The notes beneath the pieces were generated by a model. It was given only the letters and a program-made list of their open reading frames with translations. It was not told where the DNA came from and did no database searches. The position numbers and the translations under genes were made by a program. A stretch of DNA of 64,000 nucleotides from CAYGOC01 sp964351495 (GTDB lineage: Bacteria > Chlamydiota > Chlamydiia > Chlamydiales > SM23-39), in assembly GCA_964351495.1 (NCBI GenBank), contig CAYGOC010000006.1, forward strand, positions 32,269-96,268, given 5' to 3'. This document shows, piece after piece, positions 16,486-25,043 of the stretch (positions within the stretch are counted from its first letter, which is position 1; each line of letters starts with the position of its first letter).

Positions 16486-18972
16486 TTGATAATAAGCTTT
16501 TTGCGTATATTTCTCTTTTTGCGGTATTTTTGGTCAAAAAGGATAGAAAAGGGGCTTTTCTTTCCGAAAAACAGCCTCTTTTTGGCCGATTTTTTAAGCC
16601 AGATAGACCCTATATGGGCTATAGTGCTGCTTCCTAGAGCCAGAATTTATGTCCAAAAACAGAAAGGCTTTCCTAGGTGGCTTTTGCTTCTTTATAGGGT
16701 TTTAGGGGTCCAATTTCTAAAAAGGGCTCCTTTTTGGGATAAAGAAGGAGAAAAGGTTTTTTTTCTAAGAAAGAGCCTAAAAAAAGGGGAGATGGAGCCT
16801 TTGGAAGTGGTCCCTTTTTTCACTCTAGAAAAGGCCGGGGAAATCTTTCTTTTGAAGATAGAGGGGATGTTAGGGAGTGCTTTTTCTGCTCCCTCTTTTT
16901 CGGGTCAGAAAAAAGGGGGCCTTTGTTTTTTTGAGATGTTAAAGCGTCTTGTTCAAAATGGCCTTTTTTTTATGCCGAAAAGAAGGATTATCCTTAAGGT
17001 AGAAAAAGCTCCGAAAGAGCTTTTAGAGAAAAAAGAGGCCCATAGCCTTTTTGCCTATTTAGATGCCTTGTTTTTTTCAGTGGAAAAGCCGAGAAAGGTT
17101 TCTTACTTTTTTTGGAGGGGCGGTGCTTCGGAAGAAAAACAAAGAGAAAAAGAGCTTTTTTCTTACCAAAAGCAGGTATACCAAAAGTTAGCAAAGCTGG
17201 GAAAGACTTCTTCTAAAAAAATAGGGGAAAAAGAGCATCTTATAAGGGATCTTCACTTAAGCTCTTTAGATGTTACGGAGCTTATCGTCTTTTTAGAAGA
17301 GCGTTTTGGACAGAGGGTGGAGTTTTCTAGCTTGCAAACCGTAGAAGATGTGATAAAAGCAGCAAGAGGAGAGCTTTCCTCCGCAAAAGAAGAAAGGTTT
17401 TCGATAGAAGCCTGGGAAGAGGACCTTTTTAGAAAACCCCTTTATGAGCCGGAAGAAAAAACCCTTTTAGAAGCCTTTTTTCAAAATGGGGCAAGAGAAG
17501 GAAGGGCTATTTGTTGCGTAGATGGGGATTCTTATATCTCCTACAATAGAGCTAAAAGCTTGGTTATAGGGCTAGCGCTTACTTTTCAAAATATTCAAGA
17601 GAAGAAGGTGGGGGTTCTTCTTCCTTCCGGAGCTACCTGCTCTTTTGTTATTTTTGGGTTGCATCTTCTGAATAAAATACCTGTAATGCTGAATCCTACC
17701 TTAGGAGAAGCGCCTTTTACCGAGATGCTCCATATGGGGGGCTGTAAAACAATTATCACCCTAAAAAAGGGGCTGCAAAAGATTCCTTTCCCTATCCAAA
17801 ACAAGGGGTTAGAGATTCTTTTTTTAGAAGAAAAACAAAAAGAGCTCTCTTTAGAAAAAAGAAAACAGGTTCTCTCTTTAAGCAAGGGGTCTTGGAAGAG
17901 TCTTACCCAGTTTTTCTCTTTAAAGACTACGGGAAAAGATCCTGCTACCCTTCTTTTTACTTCCGGTAGTGAAGGAAAGGTAAAAGGGGTTTTGCTCTCT
18001 TCAGAGAACCTTTTAGAGAACCAAAAAGGGGCTATCAAAAGGATTCATTTTACAGAAAAAGAGGTTCTTTTAGCACTTTTACCCCCTTTTCATGTATTTG
18101 GGTTTTCTATTTCCCAAGTGCTTCCCTTTGTTTTTGGAAGTAGGGTCGTTTTTTGTACAAATCCTTTAGATTTAACTTCTGCTCTTTTTCAGATCAAGCT
18201 TTGGCAAGTAAGTCTTCTTTGTACAAGCCCCACCTTGTTAGAGGCCCTTTTTTCGGTAGCAGACCCTGTATCTTTACAAAGCGTGCAAAAGGCGGTGATA
18301 GGGGCAGAAAAACCGTCTAGCACCCTTTTTGCAAAGGCAAACAATTTTCCGTGGATTCAGATTATACAAGGGTATGGCCTTACAGAATGTTCTCCTATAG
18401 TAAGCTTGCAAGATCCTACAAAAGAGGGGAAAGGAGTAGGAACTGCCTTAGAAAATGTGGAAGTGGCGATCTTGGATGAGACAAAAAGCAGGTTTCTTTC
18501 TGAAAATCAAAAGGGGTTTATCTGTGTTAGCGGCAAAAGTGTTTTTTCCGGGTATATAAACACAGAAGAAAAAGCTCTTTTTGAAAAAGAGAAAAAGCGA
18601 TGGTTTTGTACGAAAGATATAGGATACAAAGACGGAGAAGGAAATCTTTTTATAGAAGGAAGAGCGTCTCGTTTTATAAAAAAAGCGGGAGAAAATATTT
18701 CTTTGGACAGAATAGAGCAAGCCCTACAAAGTACTTTTACCGATAGGGAGTGTGCTGTTTTAGAGGGAGAAAAAAAGCTTATTTTAGTCACTACGAAAGA
18801 AATAGCTCTTACAAAGGTAAATGAGGCTTTAAGAGAAAAAGGGCTTAGCCCCTTGTTTTTTGTAGATAAAGTGGTGATTATGCCGCAGATTTTTCGATTC
18901 ATTACAGGGAAAGTAAACTATACAAAAATAAAAAAGGCGCTGGGACTTTCTACCCCGGCGCCTTTTGATTAA
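16486..18972 (+). CDS. aas: Acyl-ACP synthetase / acyltransferase fusion, Aas-like
   Basis: An 828-residue fusion. Residues 1-200 look like a PlsC-type glycerolipid acyltransferase, but where an HxxxxD motif is expected the sequence reads KNSLFLAD, so the catalytic His appears replaced. Residues 225-300 resemble an acyl carrier protein (DLHLSSLDVTEL, Ser260 in the phosphopantetheine position). From about 315 there is an AMP-forming ligase with LLFTSGSEGKVKG (about 485-498), GYGLTECSP and a C-terminal Lys-rich cap. Aas recycles fatty acids into phospholipid, and Chlamydia has a shorter aas. A TTG is given as start, but a GGAGGG site fits an in-frame ATA at 16474 better. A stop at 16462 limits any extension. 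Confidence 0.75.
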   Translation: MIISFLRIFLFLRYFWSKRIEKGLFFPKNSLFLADFLSQIDPIWAIVLLPRARIYVQKQKGFPRWLLLLYRVLGVQFLKRAPFWDKEGEKVFFLRKSLKKGEMEPLEVVPFFTLEKAGEIFLLKIEGMLGSAFSAPSFSGQKKGGLCFFEMLKRLVQNGLFFMPKRRIILKVEKAPKELLEKKEAHSLFAYLDALFFSVEKPRKVSYFFWRGGASEEKQREKELFSYQKQVYQKLAKLGKTSSKKIGEKEHLIRDLHLSSLDVTELIVFLEERFGQRVEFSSLQTVEDVIKAARGELSSAKEERFSIEAWEEDLFRKPLYEPEEKTLLEAFFQNGAREGRAICCVDGDSYISYNRAKSLVIGLALTFQNIQEKKVGVLLPSGATCSFVIFGLHLLNKIPVMLNPTLGEAPFTEMLHMGGCKTIITLKKGLQKIPFPIQNKGLEILFLEEKQKELSLEKRKQVLSLSKGSWKSLTQFFSLKTTGKDPATLLFTSGSEGKVKGVLLSSENLLENQKGAIKRIHFTEKEVLLALLPPFHVFGFSISQVLPFVFGSRVVFCTNPLDLTSALFQIKLWQVSLLCTSPTLLEALFSVADPVSLQSVQKAVIGAEKPSSTLFAKANNFPWIQIIQGYGLTECSPIVSLQDPTKEGKGVGTALENVEVAILDETKSRFLSENQKGFICVSGKSVFSGYINTEEKALFEKEKKRWFCTKDIGYKDGEGNLFIEGRASRFIKKAGENISLDRIEQALQSTFTDRECAVLEGEKKLILVTTKEIALTKVNEALREKGLSPLFFVDKVVIMPQIFRFITGKVNYTKIKKALGLSTPAPFD
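18941..18972 (+). terminator. Terminator hairpin inside the 3' end of the aas-like gene
   Basis: GGCGCTGGG and CCCCGGCGCC pair as a 9-bp stem (one G-T pair) with a short loop, followed by TTTTGATT. The hairpin lies within the last codons (LSTPAP) and the T-run covers the final Phe, so it should stop transcription right at the stop codon and before the convergent gene. Confidence 0.6.
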
Positions 18973-18988
18973 GAGTTTTTACTGGGTC

Positions 18989-19756
18989 TTATAAATCAAA
19001 CCCCAGACCTGACTTGTCTAGATACTTATTAAAGTCGGCATCTCCGTTGTAGTTTGGATCATCTTTATTAGAGTAGTGGCAAAAGCCGGCAATTGCTTGG
19101 GCATCTCCAGAGCAGTGGTAGCTGTTGTAATCGAAGTGGTGGCAATGGTGTCCCGCGTCTTGTTCGTGAACAGAAATCCCTCCTCCAGGTTCTCCTGTAG
19201 GATTGAAGTAGTTTGTTTCCGATCCGCCACATCCGGCTGAGAAATCATCACTTTTTCCTCCGGTCCAGCTGGGCTTGCTATCGCCATCTAGGTGTTTATT
19301 AGTGTAGCTAAAATAAAAAGAGACTTTGCTTTTTCCACTAGTATCCAGCCAATCTTGTACAAAATCCCAGGCGGTAGCAGGATGTTTTTGAGAAGAGTCT
19401 GTATATACTCTGGAGTATACTGTTTTCCCATCATCGGTTCCTACGGGGATTTTTACATCGTTATATTTGCTTAAAGAGTCTTTTAAAGCCCCTTTCAGAA
19501 TGCCTGTTTCTTTATTGTTTAGGGCTCCTTTTAATACGTTCCACTCAGGATCAGTTCCATTGATGTAACCTGAAAGCTCAGAAAAAGCCTCGATTACAGC
19601 CATGAAGTTTCCTTTATCTAGATATTTGTTAGGATTGGCAATAATAGCCAAATCCTTTCTTTCCATAGCTATCAGGTTTTTTAGCGTTTCAAAAACTTGC
19701 TTTTCCGCTGCAGCTCCCGAAAGCTGTTCCGGTAGGTTTACAATAAATTCTCCCAT
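18989..19756 (-). CDS. Unknown protein with His/Cys-rich C-terminus, putative T3SS cargo
   Basis: A 255-residue protein I do not recognise. Residues 1-130 are helical. The C-terminal third holds a cluster of potential metal ligands: Cys176, His197, His203, His204, Cys205, His206, His207, His214, Cys215, Cys226 and His227, in a Gly/Asn/Asp-rich background. The short word NKYLDK occurs at about 43-48 and again at about 243-248, suggesting a duplicated element. No signal peptide. It is the second gene of an operon led by a chaperone-like paralog (19776-20165). An AGAGGT site precedes the ATG. A secreted metal-binding protein or enzyme is possible. Confidence 0.6.
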   Translation of the reverse strand: MGEFIVNLPEQLSGAAAEKQVFETLKNLIAMERKDLAIIANPNKYLDKGNFMAVIEAFSELSGYINGTDPEWNVLKGALNNKETGILKGALKDSLSKYNDVKIPVGTDDGKTVYSRVYTDSSQKHPATAWDFVQDWLDTSGKSKVSFYFSYTNKHLDGDSKPSWTGGKSDDFSAGCGGSETNYFNPTGEPGGGISVHEQDAGHHCHHFDYNSYHCSGDAQAIAGFCHYSNKDDPNYNGDADFNKYLDKSGLGFDL

Positions 19757-19775
19757 AGGTACCTCTATTATGGTT

Positions 19776-20165
19776 TTATATTTTTATAGACGATGAACGC
19801 CTTTTGGTTTTTTTCTTTGCAAAGATCTCTGAGGCGTGCTCCATGACAAGAGCCCGTGCCTGCATAAACTGCTTACACTCTTCTGCAGAAAGACTTTCCG
19901 AGGCGTATAGCTTCGTTAAAAGTTCCTTACCACTAACTCCCTCTATTTGGGAGGCTATGGTGATCTCCTCTTCTACTTTATCTAAAAGCCATCTCGCCGT
20001 TTTTAGGGTCTCTTCTTTTTTTAGAAAATCTTCTGAAAAGAAGTGTTCTTTTAAAGGAAGATAGGCAGACAGGGCTATTTTTAGGACCCTTTCTAGCCTT
20101 TCTTGTGGCTTCAGGTTAAGAGGTAAGCTTTCTAGCTTGTGGTTTAATTCATCAAAAAGTTTCAT
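19776..20165 (-). CDS. Operon-leader helical protein, chaperone-like (paralog of 15826-16242)
   Basis: A 129-residue helical protein with a basic tail (KKKTKRRSSS), related over its whole length to the product of 15826-16242. It is the first gene of a two-gene minus-strand operon that ends with the His/Cys-rich protein, and it lies 19 bp upstream of that gene. The promoter region also shares a 15-of-16-base block with the other operon. The likely role is a chaperone or regulator for its partner, but it matches no chaperone family I know. Confidence 0.6.
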   Translation of the reverse strand: MKLFDELNHKLESLPLNLKPQERLERVLKIALSAYLPLKEHFFSEDFLKKEETLKTARWLLDKVEEEITIASQIEGVSGKELLTKLYASESLSAEECKQFMQARALVMEHASEIFAKKKTKRRSSSIKI

Positions 20166-20204
20166 AAATAATAAAACGTGTTAAAACATTATAAATAAAA
20201 TTCG

Positions 20205-20243
20205 CCTATTAGTAATTATAGCATGATTTTAATTAATTTTAAA
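20205..20243 (-). promoter_or_regulatory. Promoter with the same -10/downstream motif as at 16278-16293
   Basis: On the minus strand TATAAT (20220-20215) is followed by TACTAATAGG, matching 15 of 16 bases of the motif upstream of 16242. The -35 (TTTAAA at 17-bp spacing) is poor, so an activator may be needed. Confidence 0.5.
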
Positions 20244-20359
20244 GCAAATATTTAGAGGGGGTTTTGCAAGCTTCTTATAAAGAGTGTTTTATGGTTTTTT
20301 ATTTTCTTTATATGCTGAAATTAAAAGGTTTACGTTTGTTTTATTAGGGTTGTTTTTGT

Positions 20360-20388
20360 TTGTTTAAAATTAATTATTATGGTATAAT
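20360..20388 (+). promoter_or_regulatory. Sigma66/sigma70-type promoter for the 20435 gene
   Basis: -35 TTGTTT (20360-20365), 17-bp spacer and a perfect -10 TATAAT (20383-20388). The start codon is 47 bp downstream. It is back to back with the 20205-20243 promoter. Confidence 0.6.
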
Positions 20389-20434
20389 AATCTATCTACG
20401 TTAGATACGATTTTTTATAAAAACAGGTTTTATT

Positions 20435-21739
20435 ATGTCCGTAAGTCATTTAGGTGGGTCCAGTTCAAGCAGCTCAAGCAGCTCAAGTAGTCCAAGAGCC
20501 GCTTTATCTTTAGAGCCGTCCAGGTTTTCTTCCTCTGAAGGGGGACTGCCCCCGGGGGTGTCTGCGGCCTTATCTTTACAAAGAGAGCTGCCAAAACAGC
20601 AGCAAAGAGTTTACGAGAGCTTAAAAAAACATGAGGTTTATGTAGTATCAGGCTCTTTTACAAGAAAGCTGGATATTCCTGAGAAGACTTTAGAAAAAAT
20701 CTCTTTCAAAGCCTCTCAAATCCTATACGAAAAAGGGATTGATTCTAGAGGAAAAGAGATCTCTTTAGACCTTACCGGACAAAGAATAAAACTAACTTCT
20801 AAAGATCCGGCAACAGGGGCAGAAAAAGCAGAGCATATCTCTCTTTCTTTTGAAGATCTACAAGAGGAAATAGAAGCAGTACAAGAAGAAAGAGCATTTA
20901 CAGCTAGAAAGTGTTCTTCTATTCTTAAAGGAGACGAAAACGAACCTTTTGCTTTGAAGGTGTTTTCAGAAGACTTAAGAAAGTCCGTGCAGAACTCTCT
21001 TAAAAAAGCAGAAGGAGCAGTGGGGCTTTTACAAGAAATCCTTTCTAAAACTAATTTTACCCGAGCACAAAAACAAGATAGGCTACAGAGATTCCGAGAT
21101 ATAATTACAGAAAGAAGGTCTTTTATAAGGAAGATACAGGAAAAGAAAGAAGCGGTAGAAAGGGAAGCTGTTTTACCGGGCACGCCTGCTTATGAGCAAA
21201 AAAGGAAAAGATTAGAAGAGATAGAAGCGTTTTTAAAAAAAGTAGAAAAGGCAGATGTTTTTGCTTTAATGCTGGTAGTTCTTATAGAAGAAACCCCTTC
21301 TTTAGAGAAAAAACAAGAGTTTTTAGAAAAAATCATCAGTAGCTTTTTAGGAGAAAAAGATCCTAAAAACCTCTCTTCCCAAGATAAAGAATACATAAAA
21401 GATATCCTAGCTATTTCTTTAAATAGTAGGGCAGAAGCAGAAGATACCTTAAGAGCTTACAGAAGAGATTCTATAGAAGAACTTTTATATAAGAAAGCTT
21501 CTCCAAATAAAAGAGGGGCCCAAAGGGTTCCTTTTGCAAGTTATGTAAGAGAGCATACAGGGCAGTTTTTTACAGATCCTTCTAAAGAAATCGTAGACTT
21601 CTTTGCAGAAGAATATCAAGAAGAGCTTGTCGAAGAAGAGGAAGATCCCCTTTTTGTTACGCCTCCAGGCTCTCCGGGTTACAAACCGGGCTCTAGATTA
21701 GATGCGAATCAGACTCCATACATCGAAGAAATGGATTAA
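20435..21739 (+). CDS. Unknown Ser-rich, coiled-coil protein (candidate secreted protein)
   Basis: A 434-residue protein, not recognised. It opens with MSVSHLGG and a run of about eleven serines encoded by an imperfect 9-bp tandem repeat (20461-20492), a composition common in T3SS-exported N-termini. Residues 50-150 are mixed. Residues 145-290 are Lys/Glu-rich coiled coil with three long helices. The C-terminal about 50 residues are acidic and Pro/Gly-rich (LVEEEEDPLFVTPPGSPGY). No signal peptide, membrane helix or catalytic motif. It has its own promoter and lies alone between divergent and convergent neighbours. An effector role is only suggested by composition and by the adjacent secretion-linked operons. 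Confidence 0.55.
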   Translation: MSVSHLGGSSSSSSSSSSSPRAALSLEPSRFSSSEGGLPPGVSAALSLQRELPKQQQRVYESLKKHEVYVVSGSFTRKLDIPEKTLEKISFKASQILYEKGIDSRGKEISLDLTGQRIKLTSKDPATGAEKAEHISLSFEDLQEEIEAVQEERAFTARKCSSILKGDENEPFALKVFSEDLRKSVQNSLKKAEGAVGLLQEILSKTNFTRAQKQDRLQRFRDIITERRSFIRKIQEKKEAVEREAVLPGTPAYEQKRKRLEEIEAFLKKVEKADVFALMLVVLIEETPSLEKKQEFLEKIISSFLGEKDPKNLSSQDKEYIKDILAISLNSRAEAEDTLRAYRRDSIEELLYKKASPNKRGAQRVPFASYVREHTGQFFTDPSKEIVDFFAEEYQEELVEEEEDPLFVTPPGSPGYKPGSRLDANQTPYIEEMD

Positions 21740-21740
21740 A

Positions 21741-21765
21741 AACGCTTCCTTTAAGCGCTTTTAAT
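21741..21765 (-). terminator. Weak hairpin between convergent 20435 gene and clpX
   Basis: A 5-bp stem (CGCTT/AAGCG) followed on the minus strand by TTTTT. It overlaps the clpX stop and could end clpX transcription. The short stem makes this uncertain. Confidence 0.3.
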
Positions 21766-22977
21766 CTCTTTTTTGACAACAGGGTCCCTGCCTTCGGTAA
21801 TCATCTCTTTTTCAATGACAACCTCTTTGATATCACTCGATGAGGGAATTTCAAACATAAGATCTCTTAACAGATTTTCTATGATCATCTTTAATGCTCT
21901 AGCACCTGTTTCCGTAGAGCGCGCTTTTTTAGCTATTTCCTCTAAAGCCTCTGTAGTAAAAGAAAGTTTCACCCCTTCTTCTTTGAACATTTGAGTGTAC
22001 TGCTTAATCAAAGCATTTTTAGGAAGAACTAAAATATTGATCAGATCCTCTGTGGTAAGTTCATTACAGTTAGCTATATTATTAAACCTTCCTATGAACT
22101 CAGGAATTAGCCCGAACTCAATGAGATCCTCCGGCTCTACCTTTGATAAGAAGTAGTTTTTCTCCTGAATATGCTCTTCTTTTTTATCGGCTTGTTTGAA
22201 CCCTATTGTATTTTTTCCGAGCCTTTTTGCAACCAGCTTATCTAGGTGTACAAACGCTCCCCCTACAATGAATAAGATGTTTTGGGTGTTGATTTTGATA
22301 TATTCCTGATTTGGATGTTTCCTTCCTCCTTTAGGAGGAATATTAGCTACGGTCCCTTCCACAATTTTAAGGAGAGATTGCTGTACCCCTTCTCCAGATA
22401 CATCTCGGGTAATAGAGACATTCCCGGAGGTCTTTCGAATCTTATCAATCTCATCTACGTAGATAATGCCCATTTCAGCTCTTGCTATATCGTAATCGGC
22501 AGCTTGAACAAGCCTTAGGATAATATTTTCCACGTCTTCTCCCACGTATCCTGCTTCAGTGAGGGTGGTAGCATCGGATATAGCAAAAGGGACGTCTAAA
22601 ATAGAAGCTAAAGTTCTTGCTATCAAAGTTTTTCCCGAACCTGTGGGTCCTATTAGTAAAACATTAGACTTGGAATACTCTATATCAGAGTTTTGAGAAA
22701 GAGAGCGGATCCTTTTATAGTGGTTATACACCGCCACAGAAATGGTTCTTTTAGCCATTTCTTGCCCTATGATGTACTCGTCTAATTTCTCTTTAATCTC
22801 TTTTGGTTTTAAAATAGTAAAGCCTTCCGAAGAAGGCTTTTTTTCCAAGATATCACAGCATAGGCGAACACACTTATCACAGATATACGCGTGAGGTCCC
22901 GATACTAGTTTTTCAACAGAATCCTCTGATCTTCCACAAAAAGAACAGGCGGCTATTTCAGGTGCTTTTTTTTCCAT
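21751..22977 (-). CDS. clpX: ClpX, ATP-binding unfoldase of the ClpXP protease
   Basis: A 408-residue AAA+ protein. The zinc-binding domain has Cys11, Cys14, Cys33 and Cys36. The P-loop GPTGSGKT is at 110-117 and Walker B IIYVDEID near 185. A GAFVHLDKL-type pore/substrate region and a C-terminal small domain with TGARAL follow. It unfolds tagged substrates and feeds them to ClpP. The ATG at 22977 is one base after the clpP stop, so they are one operon. The clpX-clpP-tig order (minus) equals CT705-CT707 in Chlamydia. Confidence 0.98.
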   Translation of the reverse strand: MEKKAPEIAACSFCGRSEDSVEKLVSGPHAYICDKCVRLCCDILEKKPSSEGFTILKPKEIKEKLDEYIIGQEMAKRTISVAVYNHYKRIRSLSQNSDIEYSKSNVLLIGPTGSGKTLIARTLASILDVPFAISDATTLTEAGYVGEDVENIILRLVQAADYDIARAEMGIIYVDEIDKIRKTSGNVSITRDVSGEGVQQSLLKIVEGTVANIPPKGGRKHPNQEYIKINTQNILFIVGGAFVHLDKLVAKRLGKNTIGFKQADKKEEHIQEKNYFLSKVEPEDLIEFGLIPEFIGRFNNIANCNELTTEDLINILVLPKNALIKQYTQMFKEEGVKLSFTTEALEEIAKKARSTETGARALKMIIENLLRDLMFEIPSSSDIKEVVIEKEMITEGRDPVVKKEIKSA

Positions 22978-22978
22978 A

Positions 22979-23605
22979 TTATTTCGAAGCTGTTTCAGCT
23001 AGTTCCTTTTTTTCTTTTTTCTCTTCTTTAGAACCCGCTATTTGATCAATAAGACCATATTCTAAAGCTTGTTTTGCGCTCATATAAAAGTCTCTTTCAG
23101 AATCTGTTTCAATTCTCTCTTCCGGCTGTCCACAAAAACCTGCTAAAAGACGAATCGTAGCTGCTTTCATCTCTAAAATCTCCTGAGCTTGTCTTGCAAT
23201 ATCTTCTGAAGATCCACCTACTCCTCCATAGGGTTGGTGTAGCATTATACGGCTGTTGGGTAAGGCAAAACGTTTCCCCTTAGTTCCTGCAGCAAGTAGA
23301 AGAGCCCCCATAGAAACAGCCTGCCCAATACAGTAGGTGTTTATATCACATCCTAAAAAAAGCATAGTATCTAAAATAGCAAGGCCTGCTGTTATGAGCC
23401 CTCCGGGAGAGTTGATGTAAAGATTAATATCTTTTTTAGGATCTTCCATTTTCAAGAAAAGAAGCTGGGCAATTACCGTATTGGCTACTTGATCGGAAAT
23501 TTCTGTGCCAATAAAAATAATACGATCCTTTAAAAGGCGAGAAAAAATATCCATCGATCTTTCGCCACGACCTGTATCTTCAATTACATAGGGAGTTAAA
23601 GACAT
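22979..23605 (-). CDS. clpP: ClpP serine protease subunit
   Basis: A 208-residue ClpP with an intact catalytic triad: Ser98 (in AVSMGALL), His123 (MLHQPYGG) and Asp172 (SERDFYMSA). The N-terminal processing region and the GGLITAGLAI oligomer contact are present. The C-terminal Lys/Glu-rich tail (KEEKKEKKELAETASK) is a little long. It forms a 14-mer degradation chamber with ClpX. Chlamydiae carry two ClpP paralogs, and this is the one next to clpX (ClpP2 in Chlamydia). Confidence 0.97.
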   Translation of the reverse strand: MSLTPYVIEDTGRGERSMDIFSRLLKDRIIFIGTEISDQVANTVIAQLLFLKMEDPKKDINLYINSPGGLITAGLAILDTMLFLGCDINTYCIGQAVSMGALLLAAGTKGKRFALPNSRIMLHQPYGGVGGSSEDIARQAQEILEMKAATIRLLAGFCGQPEERIETDSERDFYMSAKQALEYGLIDQIAGSKEEKKEKKELAETASK

Positions 23606-23666
23606 ATATTATACCTTAAGTTTGGGTTGTAAATAGCCTACTTATAGAAGTAGGTTCACAGCTTCG

Positions 23667-24953
23667 TCAAGTCTTTTTGTTATGTTTTATAACGTGATCC
23701 TGAGCTCTTTGTAATATAATTCTAGAAAGAGCCAACGCAAAAAACTCATTAGGGATCTTTTTCGGATCAATGCTTAAAGGACCATAAGCTTGCAAGCTTT
23801 TAATAGCCTCTTCTTCCACTTCCTTATGGGTAACAGAAATTCCCTCATCTTGAATTACCTTTCTAGAAAGGTAAAAAAGGCGGACAGCCTCTTCCGCTTG
23901 CACTTTAAAATGAGCTTCCATCTTCTCTCTTTCTTCTTTCCCCATTTTTTCTACATTCTCCCGGTTTTTAGGATTTTCTAAAAACTGCTTCTTTCTATGG
24001 GCTTTCTCTGCTTCTATTAAAGAAGAGGGGAGATCAAAAGGGATTTTTAAAAAGAACTGATTTACCTGATCTCGAACTTCTTTCTCTTCTTTTTCTTTTT
24101 GCTTTTTCTCTAACATTTCTTTGAGCCTTTCTAGGAGCTGTTCTTTAGACTGCACACCAATCTGCTTTAGAAATTCTTCCTCTAATTGAGGTAGCTCTGC
24201 CTTTTCTATTTTTTTAACAGTAATAGCTACCTTCTTAGGCTGAAACTCTTTCTTTTCTTCCTCTGATAGCTCCGGGTCCGCCTCGCTTATTCCTTCGACA
24301 ACATCTGCTGTCTTTGCTCCCAAAAGAATCTTTTTCATCCAAGAAGCCATAGAGTCCTGGGTTACTTCAAACCGGGTTCCGGAAAAAACCTCTTCTTTGG
24401 GTTCTTCTAAAGTAGAAAGGTCTAAAATAACAAAATCACCCTCTTCTATTCCTCTTTCTGTGACAGGAATCCATTTAGCATAAAAAAGAAGAAGCTGTCT
24501 TAAAGACTCATCGACTTCCTTTTTTTCAATTTTTTTCTTTTCGGGCTCTTTTATAGAGCACTCAGTAGGATCTACTTTCGGAATAGTAGGTTCGACTTCA
24601 AACTGAAAAGAAAAAGAAGCCTTTTCTTCAGAAAAATTTTGTAACGTATATTGGATATTGGCTTTTCCGTGAAGTATAGGGAGTTTGCTCTCTTTTAAAG
24701 CCTCCTGAAAAGAGGTGTTTGCAAGCTTTTCTTTTGTTTTCTCTTCTACTTGGGGCTTGTGGGTTTTTAATATAAAGGAGGCCGGGGCTTTTCCTTTTCG
24801 AAAACCGGGGATGTTAACCTGTTTGTTGATCTCTTTTAAAGCCTCTTTCTGTGCTTTTTGGATCAAGGAAGGATAGGCCGTTACTAAAAGCTCTACCCTG
24901 CAGTTTGGATGGTTCTTTATTTCAAATGTGATGTTCTCTTTCGTATCTGACAC
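23667..24953 (-). CDS. tig: Trigger factor, ribosome-associated chaperone
   Basis: A 428-residue protein. The N-terminal ribosome-binding domain has the signature PGFRKGKAP (about residues 50-58). A PPIase/FKBP-like domain lies at about 160-245 (ERGIEEGDFVILDL) and a long helical, charged C-terminal domain follows. It binds nascent chains at the exit tunnel. The start is a GTG at 24953 preceded by AGAGGA at good spacing. It lies 61 bp upstream of clpP and downstream of tRNA-Gly. Confidence 0.95.
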   Translation of the reverse strand: MSDTKENITFEIKNHPNCRVELLVTAYPSLIQKAQKEALKEINKQVNIPGFRKGKAPASFILKTHKPQVEEKTKEKLANTSFQEALKESKLPILHGKANIQYTLQNFSEEKASFSFQFEVEPTIPKVDPTECSIKEPEKKKIEKKEVDESLRQLLLFYAKWIPVTERGIEEGDFVILDLSTLEEPKEEVFSGTRFEVTQDSMASWMKKILLGAKTADVVEGISEADPELSEEEKKEFQPKKVAITVKKIEKAELPQLEEEFLKQIGVQSKEQLLERLKEMLEKKQKEKEEKEVRDQVNQFFLKIPFDLPSSLIEAEKAHRKKQFLENPKNRENVEKMGKEEREKMEAHFKVQAEEAVRLFYLSRKVIQDEGISVTHKEVEEEAIKSLQAYGPLSIDPKKIPNEFFALALSRIILQRAQDHVIKHNKKT

Positions 24954-24971
24954 AAAAATCCTCTTTGTTAT

Positions 24972-25043
24972 AGCGGGTGATGAGGTTTGAACTCACGACC
25001 CTCACGTTGGCAACGTGATGCTCTACCGCTGAGCTACACCCGC
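24972..25043 (-). tRNA. tRNA-Gly (anticodon GCC)
   Basis: A 72-base cloverleaf on the minus strand: acceptor GCGGGTG/CACCCGC with discriminator T, D-arm GTAGCTCAGCGGTAGAGCA, anticodon loop TTGCCAA giving GCC, and T-arm with GTTCAAAC. CCA is not encoded. It lies just upstream of tig. Confidence 0.97.

Noticed and set aside
17595..18902. Minus-strand frames of 90-147 codons opposite the aas-like gene
   Set aside because: They cover conserved AMP-ligase motifs of the plus-strand gene, are Phe/Lys/Ser-rich and lack ribosome sites.
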